Source: Cupriavidus sp. 2SB
GTDB taxonomy: Bacteria > Pseudomonadota > Gammaproteobacteria > Burkholderiales > Burkholderiaceae
Assembly: GCF_005503625.1 (NCBI RefSeq)
Contig: NZ_SCMX01000008.1
Location: 1-64,000 of the forward strand
DNA length: 64,000 nt
Reading direction: 5' to 3'
Part shown: positions 51,514-59,660 of the stretch, piece after piece
Position numbering within the stretch: the first letter of the stretch is position 1
Layout: each line of letters opens with the position of its first letter
Notes under the pieces: model-generated
What the model was told of the DNA's origin: nothing
The model's input: the letters and a program-made list of their open reading frames with translations, nothing else
Database searches by the model: none
Made by a program: the position numbers and the translations under genes

Positions 51514-52200
51514 ATGCAGCACGACATGGACGTCGCCAACCAGGCGGGCGCCGCGTTTCGCGCCGATATGAATCTGGCATTCCAGGCACTGGTTACCAAT
51601 AGCTCTGGCTCCGCAGCGCCCTCCACGACCTATCCGTATCAGTTCTGGGCCGACACGAATGCTGGCCTGCTGCGGATGCGCAACGGCGCGAACAATGCAT
51701 GGGTCACGATCGGCCTGCTGGGTGTTCCGAATTTCGGGCATATCCTGCCTGGCACCGTGGCATTCCACGCAAAGAACACACCGCCTTCGGGGTGGCTCAA
51801 GGCGAACGGTGGGGCAGTATCACGCACAACCTACGCCGACCTCTTCGCAGAGATCGGCACCACGTTTGGCGCTGGCGACGGATCCACCACGTTCAATGTT
51901 CCTGAACTGCGCGGCGAGTTCTTGCGTGGATGGGATGACTCGCGGGGTATTGACGCGAGTCGTGCGTTCGCCAGCGCGCAAGGATTCGCGACTGAAGTCC
52001 ACAGGCACTGGCGCAATGTCAGCCATTCCGCCGAGTATGGGTACACCGACCGGACGAACAACGCGGAAGATGCCCAGGGTCGCAGCGGTGTTCGTACCTA
52101 CGACTCTCTGGGAAGCCAGACTGACAACCAAAGCACTGGCACGTCGGCGACCGAAACGCGCCCGCGCAACATCGCGCTGCTGGCCATCATCAAGTTCTGA
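51514..52200 (+). CDS. Tail fibre protein with collar domain
   Basis: 228 aa. YPYQFWADTNAGLLRMRNGA (short beta repeat), then the phage_collar part GTVAFHAKNTPPSGWLKANG, YADLFAEIGTTFGAGDGSTT, FNVPELRGEFLRGWDDSRGI. Ends with the usual ETRPRNIALLAIIKF. Binds the receptor or anchors the assembly chaperone product. Confidence 0.88.
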   Translation: MQHDMDVANQAGAAFRADMNLAFQALVTNSSGSAAPSTTYPYQFWADTNAGLLRMRNGANNAWVTIGLLGVPNFGHILPGTVAFHAKNTPPSGWLKANGGAVSRTTYADLFAEIGTTFGAGDGSTTFNVPELRGEFLRGWDDSRGIDASRAFASAQGFATEVHRHWRNVSHSAEYGYTDRTNNAEDAQGRSGVRTYDSLGSQTDNQSTGTSATETRPRNIALLAIIKF

Positions 52201-52209
52201 GGAGCGGGA

Positions 52210-52812
52210 ATGGACATCCACAACTATCACCCGATCACCGGCGAATTCCTGAGCACCGGCGTAGCCGACGAAAACCCGCTTGAGCCGGAAAACCCAATCG
52301 TGCCTGGCTACGCTACGCCAGCCGAGCCACCGCAGGCGCAAGAACGGCGCGTGCGCGTGTATCTGGCCGAGAGCGGCGCAGTGCCCCAGAACTGGCCTGC
52401 CGGCGCATGGACGCTGGTTCCGGACTACCGCGGCGTGCCGCTGTTCCGCACCACCGATGGCTCGGCATTCGAACTCGGCCCGGAGTACTCGGGCTTGGGC
52501 GACCTGCCGCCGTTTCTGACCGACGAGGTGCGGCCATCGCCGGCCCACGTATGGCTGAACGACGAATGGACCCTGGACGAGGCGCTGGAAACCTCGCAGA
52601 TGATCGCTACGGCCACGGCGAAGCGTGACGCTCTGCTTGCGGATGCGGACCAACTGATCGCGCCCCTGATGGACGGCTTCGTGCTTGACGAGCTGACGCC
52701 GGAGGACGAGGCCCGGCTGAAGGCGCTGAGCCAGTACCGCAAAGCGCTGCGGGCCGTTACGTCTCAGGCAGGATTTCCGCGCACGATCAACTGGCCCGTG
52801 AAGCCGCAGTAG
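52210..52812 (+). CDS. Tail fibre assembly-type protein
   Basis: 200 aa. YHPITGEFLSTGVADENPLE, Pro-rich early part, and the C-terminal LTPEDEARLKALSQYRKALR then GFPRTINWPVKP, the Tfa/DUF4376-like end common in fibre chaperones. Placed right after the collar-domain fibre. Confidence 0.75.
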   Translation: MDIHNYHPITGEFLSTGVADENPLEPENPIVPGYATPAEPPQAQERRVRVYLAESGAVPQNWPAGAWTLVPDYRGVPLFRTTDGSAFELGPEYSGLGDLPPFLTDEVRPSPAHVWLNDEWTLDEALETSQMIATATAKRDALLADADQLIAPLMDGFVLDELTPEDEARLKALSQYRKALRAVTSQAGFPRTINWPVKPQ

Positions 52813-52832
52813 AACATACAGGTGGTGCCCAG

Positions 52833-53153
52833 ATGACCACAGACTTCAAGCGCGGCCAGGACTTCGCATATGCGGGTCAGATTCTTAACAACGGGGAGGC
52901 GATGGACTTCACCGGCTGGGGTATCGCTGCGCAACTGCGCACGGCGCTTACTCGCACGCTGGTGCAGGATCTGGCCGCAGAGTTTGCCGACGCGGCGACG
53001 GGACTTGTTTCCTTATCCGCCAGCGCGGCGCAGTCATCGGTGTGGCCGCTTGAACTGCTGGTGATGGACATCCGCCTGCAGAGCCCAGCCGGCCAGGTGA
53101 CGCTGTCCAATACCGAGGCTATCAATGTGGTGGAGCGCGTGACCCATGCCTGA
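52833..53153 (+). CDS. Tail-associated hypothetical protein, 106 aa
   Basis: FKRGQDFAYAGQILNNGEAM, then WGIAAQLRT and VMDIRLQSPAGQVTLSNTEA make a single beta-sandwich like BppU-type baseplate N-domains. Overlaps the SGNH gene by 8 bp and may connect it to the tail. Confidence 0.65.
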   Translation: MTTDFKRGQDFAYAGQILNNGEAMDFTGWGIAAQLRTALTRTLVQDLAAEFADAATGLVSLSASAAQSSVWPLELLVMDIRLQSPAGQVTLSNTEAINVVERVTHA

Positions 53154-54855
53154 TCTGACGCCAATCAATCTCTCGCTCAAGCTTGTGAGCGCCAATGCTG
53201 CGCCGATGGACGTTGGATTCGCGCCGTTTTTCAAAGGCGACCCGGGCGCTCCCGGTGAAGCCGGATCAGGCGGCATGCCCGCCGACGTCCGCGCCAACAT
53301 GAGCAAGCTGGAGGGCAAGCACACGCTGCGCGACCTGTACGCCGCGCTCGCCAATTACCACAACGCTACGGGCACGGGCAACCCTAGCGGGTTCATCGGC
53401 ATAGGGTGCTGGGGCGATTCCGTCTCGTCTCACGTCTGGAGCCAGTTCATCCTGTTGCTGCTGCAAAGCTACGGCCAGGGCGGCATGGCGATGGGCACGG
53501 CCAATGGCGTGCCGGGGATGTCACAGCCGGTGCTGACAGGCACTTTCTTCGATAGTGGCGCGGCGCCCATCAGCCAGACGGTATTCGACGGCACGGGCGG
53601 ATTCGCCGACTTCACATACCTGCCGGGCGGCGATCACATCAGGCTGTCGAACGCGGCGACGCTGCGAGTCGATGCCGGTGCAAGCTATGGCTGGGCGACC
53701 GCGCGCGTCTACCTCGCCAAAGGCGTTGGAATGGGGTCGGCCAAGGTGGATTTGCTCGACCTGGACGATGGCGACGCCCAGCTTGCTACGCAGACAGTCA
53801 GCCTGTCCGATACCCAATTGGGGTTGCAGAAAGTGCAGTTCACCTGCGACCCGACAAAGGCGTACAAGATTCGCGTGACGGCCACCGGGACGGTGATCTA
53901 CCTGCGCGGTGGGCTGTTCAAGGCGTATGGCATCGTCCCGATGTCGTTCGGGCGCGGCGGCTCGATCATGAGCCAGCAGAACTACGCCAACATGGCCATC
54001 CTCTCAGCCCTGCTGACGGACCTGAACGTGAAGCTCATGTTCGTCCAGGCGAAGGAAGAGAACGCCGCCGTCAACGTGCCGGCAATGTTCGCCCGCTTCG
54101 CTGGCCTGCCAGCGTTCTCGAAGATTGTGGTGGGTAGTCTGCCTGACAATGGGGACGCGGCGTCGCTCCAAGCGAACAACGCCATCTTCCGCACCCAGGC
54201 GCTCGCCAATGAGGCTGCGTATTTCGACGGCTACAGCGCCTGCAAGGACTTTGCCGAACTGACGCGGCTGGGCTGGCAGGGCGACGGGGTTCACCCTGCC
54301 GATGCAGCTAACCGGTTCGTGGCCGGGATGATTCTGGGCGAACTGGATCTGATGACCACGTTCGGCACCGCCGAATACCGCGACGTGCGCAGCCACCGAA
54401 TGATCGGGCAGTTCTATATCGAGGCCACCACGGGCGTGCCCAGCCTCATCATGCGGTCCTACGGTGGGTCGGAGAGCGACAAGGCGCTGATCATGAACAT
54501 CGCGCAGCTGCTGTTTGGACCGGAAGGTAGCGCGGCCAGCTTGCAGCAGCGCACAAGCAACAGCGTGCAGGTGATAGCGGCCAACGGCGATCTGGGCAGC
54601 CTATTCATCGGCAACATTGAACAGGCCGATGCTGGCCAGCAAAACTACTACGCAGGCCGGTCCATCTTCGATCGGGAGATCATCCTGCCGGAACACACTG
54701 TAGCCACTCTGCCGAACTATGACGATCGCGCCATCGTTTTTGCGTCGAACGGCCGGAAGGTAGGTGAGACAGCCGGTAACGGCACTGGCGTCTATGTCTA
54801 TCGCGATGGGGCTACGTGGCGGGTGTTCAGCACGGATCAGCCAGTCCAGGAATAA
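53146..54855 (+). CDS. Tail protein with SGNH/GDSL-hydrolase domain
   Basis: 569 aa. A short collagen-like GDPGAPGEAG (31-40) joins to a SGNH hydrolase: block I GIGCWGDSVSS with nucleophile Ser92, block V DGVHP with Asp380 and His383, inside WQGDGVHPADAANRF. A beta-rich insertion occupies about 130-260. The C-terminal part (about 405-569) is beta-rich, perhaps trimerising. Probably deacetylates or de-esterifies a surface polysaccharide during adsorption; the substrate is unknown. Confidence 0.83.
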   Translation: MPDLTPINLSLKLVSANAAPMDVGFAPFFKGDPGAPGEAGSGGMPADVRANMSKLEGKHTLRDLYAALANYHNATGTGNPSGFIGIGCWGDSVSSHVWSQFILLLLQSYGQGGMAMGTANGVPGMSQPVLTGTFFDSGAAPISQTVFDGTGGFADFTYLPGGDHIRLSNAATLRVDAGASYGWATARVYLAKGVGMGSAKVDLLDLDDGDAQLATQTVSLSDTQLGLQKVQFTCDPTKAYKIRVTATGTVIYLRGGLFKAYGIVPMSFGRGGSIMSQQNYANMAILSALLTDLNVKLMFVQAKEENAAVNVPAMFARFAGLPAFSKIVVGSLPDNGDAASLQANNAIFRTQALANEAAYFDGYSACKDFAELTRLGWQGDGVHPADAANRFVAGMILGELDLMTTFGTAEYRDVRSHRMIGQFYIEATTGVPSLIMRSYGGSESDKALIMNIAQLLFGPEGSAASLQQRTSNSVQVIAANGDLGSLFIGNIEQADAGQQNYYAGRSIFDREIILPEHTVATLPNYDDRAIVFASNGRKVGETAGNGTGVYVYRDGATWRVFSTDQPVQE

Positions 54856-54880
54856 AGCTTCGCTGCAGCTTCATTCATAC

Positions 54881-54902
54881 AGCCACCTGCGGGTGGCTTT
54901 TT
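54881..54902 (+). terminator. Terminator at the end of the tail module
   Basis: AGCCACC-TGCG-GGTGGCT then five T, 26 nt after the SGNH gene stop. Confidence 0.8.
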
Positions 54903-54918
54903 CATTTCTGGAGGGGTC

Positions 54919-55452
54919 ATGGACAAACAGACCTTCAAGTTGGCCGCTGGCCTGACACAGGCAATGGCTGACCGTTGGCACGCACATATCACGGCCGCTT
55001 GGGCCGAGTACGGCATCGACTCACCGACTCGCCAAGCTGCGTGGCTCGCCCAGATCTGGCACGAGTCCGGCAGCTTCGTCTACACGCGCGAGATCTGGGG
55101 GCCGACGCCCGCGCAGCAGCGATACGAAGGCCGCGCGGATCTCGGCAACACGCAGCCCGGCGACGGCAAGCGATTCATGGGCCGTGGGCTGATCCAAGTG
55201 ACCGGGCGCGCCAACTACCGGGCGTGCGGCATCGCGCTGGGCGTCGACCTCGAGGCCGAACCAACCTTGCTGCAAGGCGACGCGCTGGCCGCGCGCTCTG
55301 CATGCTGGTTCTGGCAGAGAAAGAACCTGAACGCGCTGGCTGATGCCGGCGACTTCGTAACCCTCACCCGCCGGATCAATGGCGGCACCAACGGACTGGC
55401 CGACCGGCAGCAGCGTTGGGAACGCGCCAAGCGCGTACTGGGAGTCGTGTGA
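54919..55452 (+). CDS. Endolysin, GH19 (chitinase-like) muramidase
   Basis: 177 aa. AAWLAQIWHESGSFVYTREI holds catalytic Glu49 (HES), with a second Glu at 58. Then GDGKRFMGRGLIQVTGRANY, and FVTLTRRINGGTNGLADRQQ at the C-end, classic GH19 lysin landmarks. No signal peptide or SAR helix, so release needs a holin. Confidence 0.92.
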   Translation: MDKQTFKLAAGLTQAMADRWHAHITAAWAEYGIDSPTRQAAWLAQIWHESGSFVYTREIWGPTPAQQRYEGRADLGNTQPGDGKRFMGRGLIQVTGRANYRACGIALGVDLEAEPTLLQGDALAARSACWFWQRKNLNALADAGDFVTLTRRINGGTNGLADRQQRWERAKRVLGVV

Positions 55453-55685
55453 TGCAGATCGTCGAGAACTGGAACAAGTTGTGGAAGAGCACCACGGTGC
55501 TGCTGTCGGCGCTGCTGGCCATGCTGTCGGCCGCGCAGCTGGTGCTGCCGTCGCTGCAGGCGGTGTTGGAGCCGAAGACGTTTGCCCAGATCACGCTGGC
55601 GCTTGCCGTGCTGATCGGCGCGCTGCGCTATGTCGCCCAGCAGTCCATCAAGCCGGACGAGCAGCAGCCGACTGACCAACCGTGA
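55452..55685 (+). CDS. Holin-like membrane protein, 77 aa
   Basis: Overlaps the endolysin stop (TGATG). Two TM helices: TVLLSALLAMLSAAQLVLPS and FAQITLALAVLIGALRYVA. Short charged C-tail. Position and topology fit a holin. Confidence 0.78.
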   Translation: MQIVENWNKLWKSTTVLLSALLAMLSAAQLVLPSLQAVLEPKTFAQITLALAVLIGALRYVAQQSIKPDEQQPTDQP

Positions 55686-55720
55686 ACTGCCAGCAGAGCA
55701 GCACGAACAACGGAGCCGTG

Positions 55721-56059
55721 ATGGACCTATCTGTGATGACTGTGCCGGGGGGCACGGGCGGGGCGCTCGGCTTCGTGGTGGCCGCGATCGTCGGTGCGCT
55801 GTGGTTCATGCGCGGTGCTTGGCGAAAGGACCGGATCGAAGGGGTCCAGAGCCAGGCCCAGATCGACATCATTGCGCGGCTGGAGGCGCAGCTCGACCGT
55901 GCCAATGAGCGCGTGTCGCTGGCCGAGCAGCGAGCGGACCTCGCCTACAAGGAGCGCAACGACGCGCTCCAGGCGATCGGGAAGCTCGAGGCCAAGATCT
56001 CCGCTCTGGAGATGCAGGTGCAGATGATGCGGGAGCGATTTGATGGCAAAGCTACGTGA
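55721..56059 (+). CDS. Membrane protein with TM and coiled coil, lysis cassette
   Basis: 112 aa from the ATG at 55721 (RBS GGAG). A GTG at 55682 would overlap the previous gene and is less likely. TM about 12-31 (ALGFVVAAIVGALWFMRGAW), then coiled coil (QIDIIARLEAQLDRANERVS, KLEAKISALEMQVQMM). May be a second holin or a spanin-like accessory. Confidence 0.62.
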   Translation: MDLSVMTVPGGTGGALGFVVAAIVGALWFMRGAWRKDRIEGVQSQAQIDIIARLEAQLDRANERVSLAEQRADLAYKERNDALQAIGKLEAKISALEMQVQMMRERFDGKAT

Positions 56060-56474
56060 TTGGCTGGCGCGGTACCGGGCAAGGTTCGTCCTGATCGGAC
56101 ACCGCATGGAGGCTGTAACGGTGCTGATCCTACTGCTGGGCGGTGGGATGGGCACCGGCTATCTGTTCTGCGTGTGGCAGTACCGCGAACTGATGGCCCA
56201 GCAGCGGGACGATCACCAGGCCGAGATCACGCGCCTGCAGCACGCCTACACCCAGACCCTGCAGGCACTGACGCCCAAGGTCGCCGCTGCCGCAAACGCG
56301 TCCGCACAGGCTGCCGAGGCGTCGGTGGAAGCGGCCAAGTCCGTGAAGCGTGCCGCACGCCCGGCCATTGCGCCGGCAACCGCTGCGCCGCGCCCGCTCA
56401 GCGAGGCCGAACGGCAGGATGTGAACCGCGACATCGAGGCGGCGAACCGGAAGGTGAGGGAGGCCCGGAAATGA
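56043..56474 (+). CDS. i-spanin-like protein (first pair)
   Basis: 143 aa from the ATG at 56043. N-terminal TM about 25-47 (AVTVLILLLGGGMGTGYLF), then a long periplasmic Ala/Gln-rich helix to the end, the Rz topology. ATGA overlap with a small lipoprotein (56471-56656) completes the pair. Confidence 0.62.
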   Translation: MAKLRDWLARYRARFVLIGHRMEAVTVLILLLGGGMGTGYLFCVWQYRELMAQQRDDHQAEITRLQHAYTQTLQALTPKVAAAANASAQAAEASVEAAKSVKRAARPAIAPATAAPRPLSEAERQDVNRDIEAANRKVREARK

Positions 56475-56656
56475 AGATCCTGCTGATCAGTCTGCTGCTT
56501 GCCGGCTGTGCCGTGGCCGATCCGCCTGCCGCGCCAGTGCCACCGCGTCATTGCGAGACGCTACCCACGCTGAAGGCCGGCGCTACGCGCGCCGACATGC
56601 TCGAACACATCCGCGTGACAGCGGACCTCTACGCGCGCTGCGCGGCAACGCCATGA
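56471..56656 (+). CDS. o-spanin-like lipoprotein (first pair)
   Basis: 61 aa. Signal MKILLISLLLAGC with lipobox LAGC, then a Pro-rich segment ADPPAAPVPPRHCE. Rz1-like in size and lipobox, but overlapping its partner by only 4 bp instead of being nested. Confidence 0.62.
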   Translation: MKILLISLLLAGCAVADPPAAPVPPRHCETLPTLKAGATRADMLEHIRVTADLYARCAATP

Positions 56657-57033
56657 CCCACTTGTCCGAAGTCCTGCGCGAGACCGCGCCGGGCATGCTT
56701 TCCTTCTGGTGCCCTGGCTGCAAGGACACCCATTCCATCCGCCACGGCGAGGGGGTCGGCCCGCGCTGGGGCTGGAACGGCAATGCAGAGCGGCCAACGT
56801 TCACGCCCAGCGTGCTGGTGCGCAGCGGTCACTATGTGCAGGGCCACGAAAGCGGATCGTGCTGGTGTACCTTCTACCAGGAGAACCCCGACGAGCCACG
56901 CGACTTTGCCTGCGGCATCTGCCACGCCTTCGTCACTGATGGGCACATCCAGTTTCTGTCTGACAGTACGCACGAGTTGGCCGGCCAGACGGTGCCGATG
57001 GTGGCGTTCCCGGAGGGCAGGGGATGCTGCTAA
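56653..57033 (+). CDS. DUF6527-type zinc-binding protein, 126 aa
   Basis: FWCPGCKDTHSIRHGEGVGP, RPTFTPSVLVRSGHYV, CWCTFYQ, FACGICHAFVTDGHIQFLSD match DUF6527: Cys-rich beta fold with the CxxC and C..C pairs. It lies between two spanin-like pairs. Function unknown; recurrent in Burkholderia/Ralstonia phages. Confidence 0.8.
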   Translation: MTHLSEVLRETAPGMLSFWCPGCKDTHSIRHGEGVGPRWGWNGNAERPTFTPSVLVRSGHYVQGHESGSCWCTFYQENPDEPRDFACGICHAFVTDGHIQFLSDSTHELAGQTVPMVAFPEGRGCC

Positions 57034-57404
57034 TGCTCAAAGCGCTGCCATGGCGCGCAATCGGTGCAGCGATGTTGGCCGTGGCCATCTTCTCTGCCGG
57101 CTGGGTGGCCAACGGATGGCGCAAGGACGCCGAGATCGACAGGATGAAGACGGCCAGCGCGCAGGCGGACCTGGCAGGCGCCAACAAGGCGATCGAGGAT
57201 CTCGGCAGGGCCAGCGCGACCATCCGCACGAAAGCCGACGAGTTCAACGCTACCCAGACGGCGCTGGGCGCCAAGGTCGATGCCGCCGTAAAGGAATTCC
57301 GAAATGCGAAGAAACCTCTGCCTGTGGATTGCCGCCCTGATGATTTCCGGGTGCGCAAGCTCTCCGACGCGGTCGACGCAGCCAAAGCCGCCGCCGCTCG
57401 ATAG
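57024..57404 (+). CDS. i-spanin Rz-like protein (second pair)
   Basis: 126 aa. TM about 10-30 (AIGAAMLAVAIFSAGWVANG), then helical periplasmic part SAQADLAGANKAIEDLGRAS... ending in a basic segment. An Rz1-like lipoprotein gene is nested in its 3' end in another frame. Confidence 0.83.
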   Translation: MLLMLKALPWRAIGAAMLAVAIFSAGWVANGWRKDAEIDRMKTASAQADLAGANKAIEDLGRASATIRTKADEFNATQTALGAKVDAAVKEFRNAKKPLPVDCRPDDFRVRKLSDAVDAAKAAAAR

Positions 57405-57555
57405 CGCGCTGGCCGCGCCTTGCCGGATCCCGGACGCGCCGGCCGCCGCCGACTATGACGCCTGGCAAGAATGGGTGATGGGGGATGTGCTGAAGGCGCT
57501 GGGGGAGTGCGCGGCCAAGCATCGTAAGATGGTGGAGGCTTGGCCGTCGACCTAG
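57304..57555 (+). CDS. o-spanin Rz1-like lipoprotein (second pair), overlaps Rz
   Basis: 83 aa. Starts inside Rz in the +1 frame. Signal MRRNLCLWIAALMISGC, lipobox ISGC, then Pro-rich STQPKPPPLD and a helical C-terminus longer than usual. The nested layout is typical of Rz/Rz1. Its stop overlaps the convergent polymerase-like gene by 4 bp. Confidence 0.8.
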   Translation: MRRNLCLWIAALMISGCASSPTRSTQPKPPPLDSALAAPCRIPDAPAAADYDAWQEWVMGDVLKALGECAAKHRKMVEAWPST

Positions 57556-58943
57556 GCAGCCTGCCGAAGCTTTGAAGCCTGCGGCGTCGCTTCTACTTCG
57601 TGATGCACATCGTCTTGCAGTCCAGCAGTTGAAGAATTCTCACTAGGAACCGCGTGCCAGTTGTTCATGAAGCATATTCCGGCAACGAGCAGGACGCTGG
57701 CGTAGATGCTGTTCCAGATCATCAGGCTGATGATGAACGAGGTATAGAAAAACCCGATGCTGTGGACGTAGATCGAGAGCGTTAGGGCTGGGCGTCGAGA
57801 TACGAGAAAGAGCCAGAAGGACAGATGCAGCAGGATGCCAGCGACGAGCATCACGAAGATCGAGCCTTCCAGCCCAAAGTCATTGATCATTCCCCGGAAC
57901 ATCGTGTAGATGTTGGTCTGCAGCACTTCCTTGTAGACGAAGTATTCCTCATACACACCGGGCGGCAGCGCGGTCTTGTTCCCCATCAGGCGGGCGAACA
58001 TCGTGAAGGTGTAGATGCCATATCCACCGAGATTGTTGTCGGTGTAGGTGTCTCCCACGTTGTTCGAGAACAGGTGATGGAACCAGTCAGAGAAGGCATA
58101 CATGTGCGCCGCCGCGTAGGAAGCGAAGAGCCTTTGCAGGCTGCTGACAGTATCAGTCCCGTAGTTGTCGAGGCCGCGTGCCACGAAGCCGATAGTCACC
58201 AGTCCGAACAGCATGGCGCCGATCCACATGGCGCGCTTGATGTCCTTCCGGGAGAACAGCCGCCGATCTCCTTGATTGATCCTGCAGATCAGCGTCGCGG
58301 CCCAGAACAGCACCAGCACCAGGAAAATGTTCCCTTTCGCGCCCTGGAGGATCATGGCCAGCACGGGAGGGATGAAGGCCATAACGAGGATTGGCCATCT
58401 CCGCGCGCCAGGCTTTCTCGTCGTGTACAAGAAGCCACCCAAGATTGCGCTCGGGTATTGGAAGACGATGCTGACTTGCGCGAAAACATTTGGCACCAGT
58501 GAGTCGGTGTAGCGTTTGCCGATCATGTCGGCAGCTACTTCCATCGGACTTGTCACGGCTCTCAAAAGCGTGGCGCCTTGAATGCCCATATCGATGATGA
58601 AGCTGAATACGGTGGCTACGCTGATGAAGTAGAACACCTTGAACATGAAGGGCGAACCGAGATCTACATTTTTTCCCACTTCTGCCTTACGCTTAAAGCC
58701 TACCCGCCAAGGGAACAGCAGGCCGCCCAACGAGAACGAAATGCAGGCCAGCAGGATGTAGAGGACTCCGCCCGAGTACATCGGAACGCTCCACAACGCG
58801 ATGATCGGGATGAATGTGTAGAGGAACCAGAACAGCCCAAAGATACAACCCGGTACGAGCCATGTGCCGGCCCAGGCGCGCAATGCTGTGGCCTGTCCGA
58901 GGATCAGAAGGCTCCACATGAGCGCAAGTAGTTTCTCTTCCAT
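57552..58943 (-). CDS. O-antigen polymerase-like (Wzy-type) membrane protein
   Basis: 463 aa with about 11-12 hydrophobic segments and a large periplasmic loop (about 275-345: GDTYTDNNLGGYGIYTFTMF, ALPPGVYEEY), the layout of oligosaccharide-repeat polymerases. Oriented against the late genes with its own sigma70-type promoter, so it can be expressed in the lysogen. Probably changes O-antigen linkage and so converts the host surface. Family is assigned by topology and loop character; a ligase or unrelated transporter cannot be excluded. Confidence 0.72.
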   Translation of the reverse strand: MEEKLLALMWSLLILGQATALRAWAGTWLVPGCIFGLFWFLYTFIPIIALWSVPMYSGGVLYILLACISFSLGGLLFPWRVGFKRKAEVGKNVDLGSPFMFKVFYFISVATVFSFIIDMGIQGATLLRAVTSPMEVAADMIGKRYTDSLVPNVFAQVSIVFQYPSAILGGFLYTTRKPGARRWPILVMAFIPPVLAMILQGAKGNIFLVLVLFWAATLICRINQGDRRLFSRKDIKRAMWIGAMLFGLVTIGFVARGLDNYGTDTVSSLQRLFASYAAAHMYAFSDWFHHLFSNNVGDTYTDNNLGGYGIYTFTMFARLMGNKTALPPGVYEEYFVYKEVLQTNIYTMFRGMINDFGLEGSIFVMLVAGILLHLSFWLFLVSRRPALTLSIYVHSIGFFYTSFIISLMIWNSIYASVLLVAGICFMNNWHAVPSENSSTAGLQDDVHHEVEATPQASKLRQAA

Positions 58944-58984
58944 TTCTTGGATTTAGCAGATTCGGCGACCCTGTAGCGGGCTGC

Positions 58985-59012
58985 ATTGTAACTCTTTCAG
59001 GCGGTGCTTCAA
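58985..59012 (-). promoter_or_regulatory. Sigma70-type promoter of the polymerase-like gene
   Basis: -35 TTGAAG (59012-59007), 16-bp spacer, -10 TACAAT (58990-58985), 42 nt before the start codon. No repressor-type operator overlaps it. Confidence 0.65.
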
Positions 59013-59048
59013 GAATGAGAAGACCTGTTTGGATATACAGTGCCGAAT

Positions 59049-59252
59049 ATGTCCACTGGCTTCCAACCACCTCCGCCGCCTCTTCCGTCCTACAGGGTGT
59101 GGGAGAGTTACGCCTGCCGTACATGTTCCCGTTTGGTCGTCACCGTTCCCTACGAGTATCCGCACCCCCGGCTCCGCCTGGAATGCAAGATTGGCCACCC
59201 ATCACCGCTGGTCGTGTGCGAGGACTGGGAGAGGGAAATGGGAGTGGACTGA
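59049..59252 (+). CDS. Small zinc-ribbon phage protein, 67 aa
   Basis: MSTGFQPPPPPLPSYRVWES, CRTC knuckle and later C.....HPSPLVVCEDW. A GTG three codons earlier is possible. Divergent from the polymerase-like gene, last ORF before attR. Unknown. Confidence 0.55.
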   Translation: MSTGFQPPPPPLPSYRVWESYACRTCSRLVVTVPYEYPHPRLRLECKIGHPSPLVVCEDWEREMGVD

Positions 59253-59370
59253 GGAGCGCCAGATTCGTGGGAATACCCCATAAAAAACACGAGAGTTTTC
59301 GTGGTTTTCTGCTCCCGAGTATTCCCGTGAATCGCCCTGAAAGGCTTGCTGTATAAGGCTTGATGGCGCA

Positions 59371-59424
59371 GATTGTGATTCCTGTTGTCGCGGGTTCGAG
59401 TCCCGTCAGCCACCCCAAAGAATT
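59371..59424. repeat. attR, 54-bp attachment core
   Basis: Exact copy of 14698-14751; the 3' half of tRNA-His left by integration. The 5' half of the tRNA is missing, so it is not a tRNA gene. Confidence 0.96.
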
Positions 59425-59429
59425 ACTCT

Positions 59430-59457
59430 AAAATAGCCGCTTCCAAGCGGCTATTTT
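59430..59457 (+). terminator. Original host tRNA-His terminator
   Basis: Perfect 13-nt arms AAAATAGCCGCTT/AAGCGGCTATTTT, then TTTTTT after GC. It belongs to the bacterial attB side. Confidence 0.8.
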
Positions 59458-59660
59458 GCTTTTTTGGTCCGGCTGTCGCGTTCGCGTGGTCCAGAGTGTC
59501 GCAACACTTCTGTTTCTCTTTAGCGGTCGGCCAGTTCTACCCGTTCAAAGCGCCCCCTAACTCGTCGTGGCCAATGTCTCGTCACGGCATCAATCCGGAC
59601 TTGTATTCCGCATCTTCGATTGATGCGGCAGATGACGGCCGGGTAAGGAGGTGGTTTGAA

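Larger units (their letters stand above)
14698..59424. mobile_element. Lambda-like siphovirus prophage (about 44.7 kb) in tRNA-His
   Basis: Bounded by the 54-bp att repeat. It contains a complete set: integrase, immunity, replication, HK97-type head (terminase, portal, ClpP-like protease, capsid), non-contractile tail with tape measure and J-like tip, and lysis cassette. Left-arm genes run leftward and the rest rightward, apart from repressor-type genes and the O-antigen polymerase-like gene. No transposase or obvious frameshifted structural gene is seen, so it looks intact. Confidence 0.96.

Noticed and set aside
59150-59413. Minus-strand ORF beginning MADGTRTRDNRNHN at attR
   Set aside because: Antisense of the 54-bp att copy; repeats the tRNA artefact.
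59371-59414. Second tRNA-His gene
   Set aside because: Only the 3' half is present; no D-arm or 5' acceptor strand.
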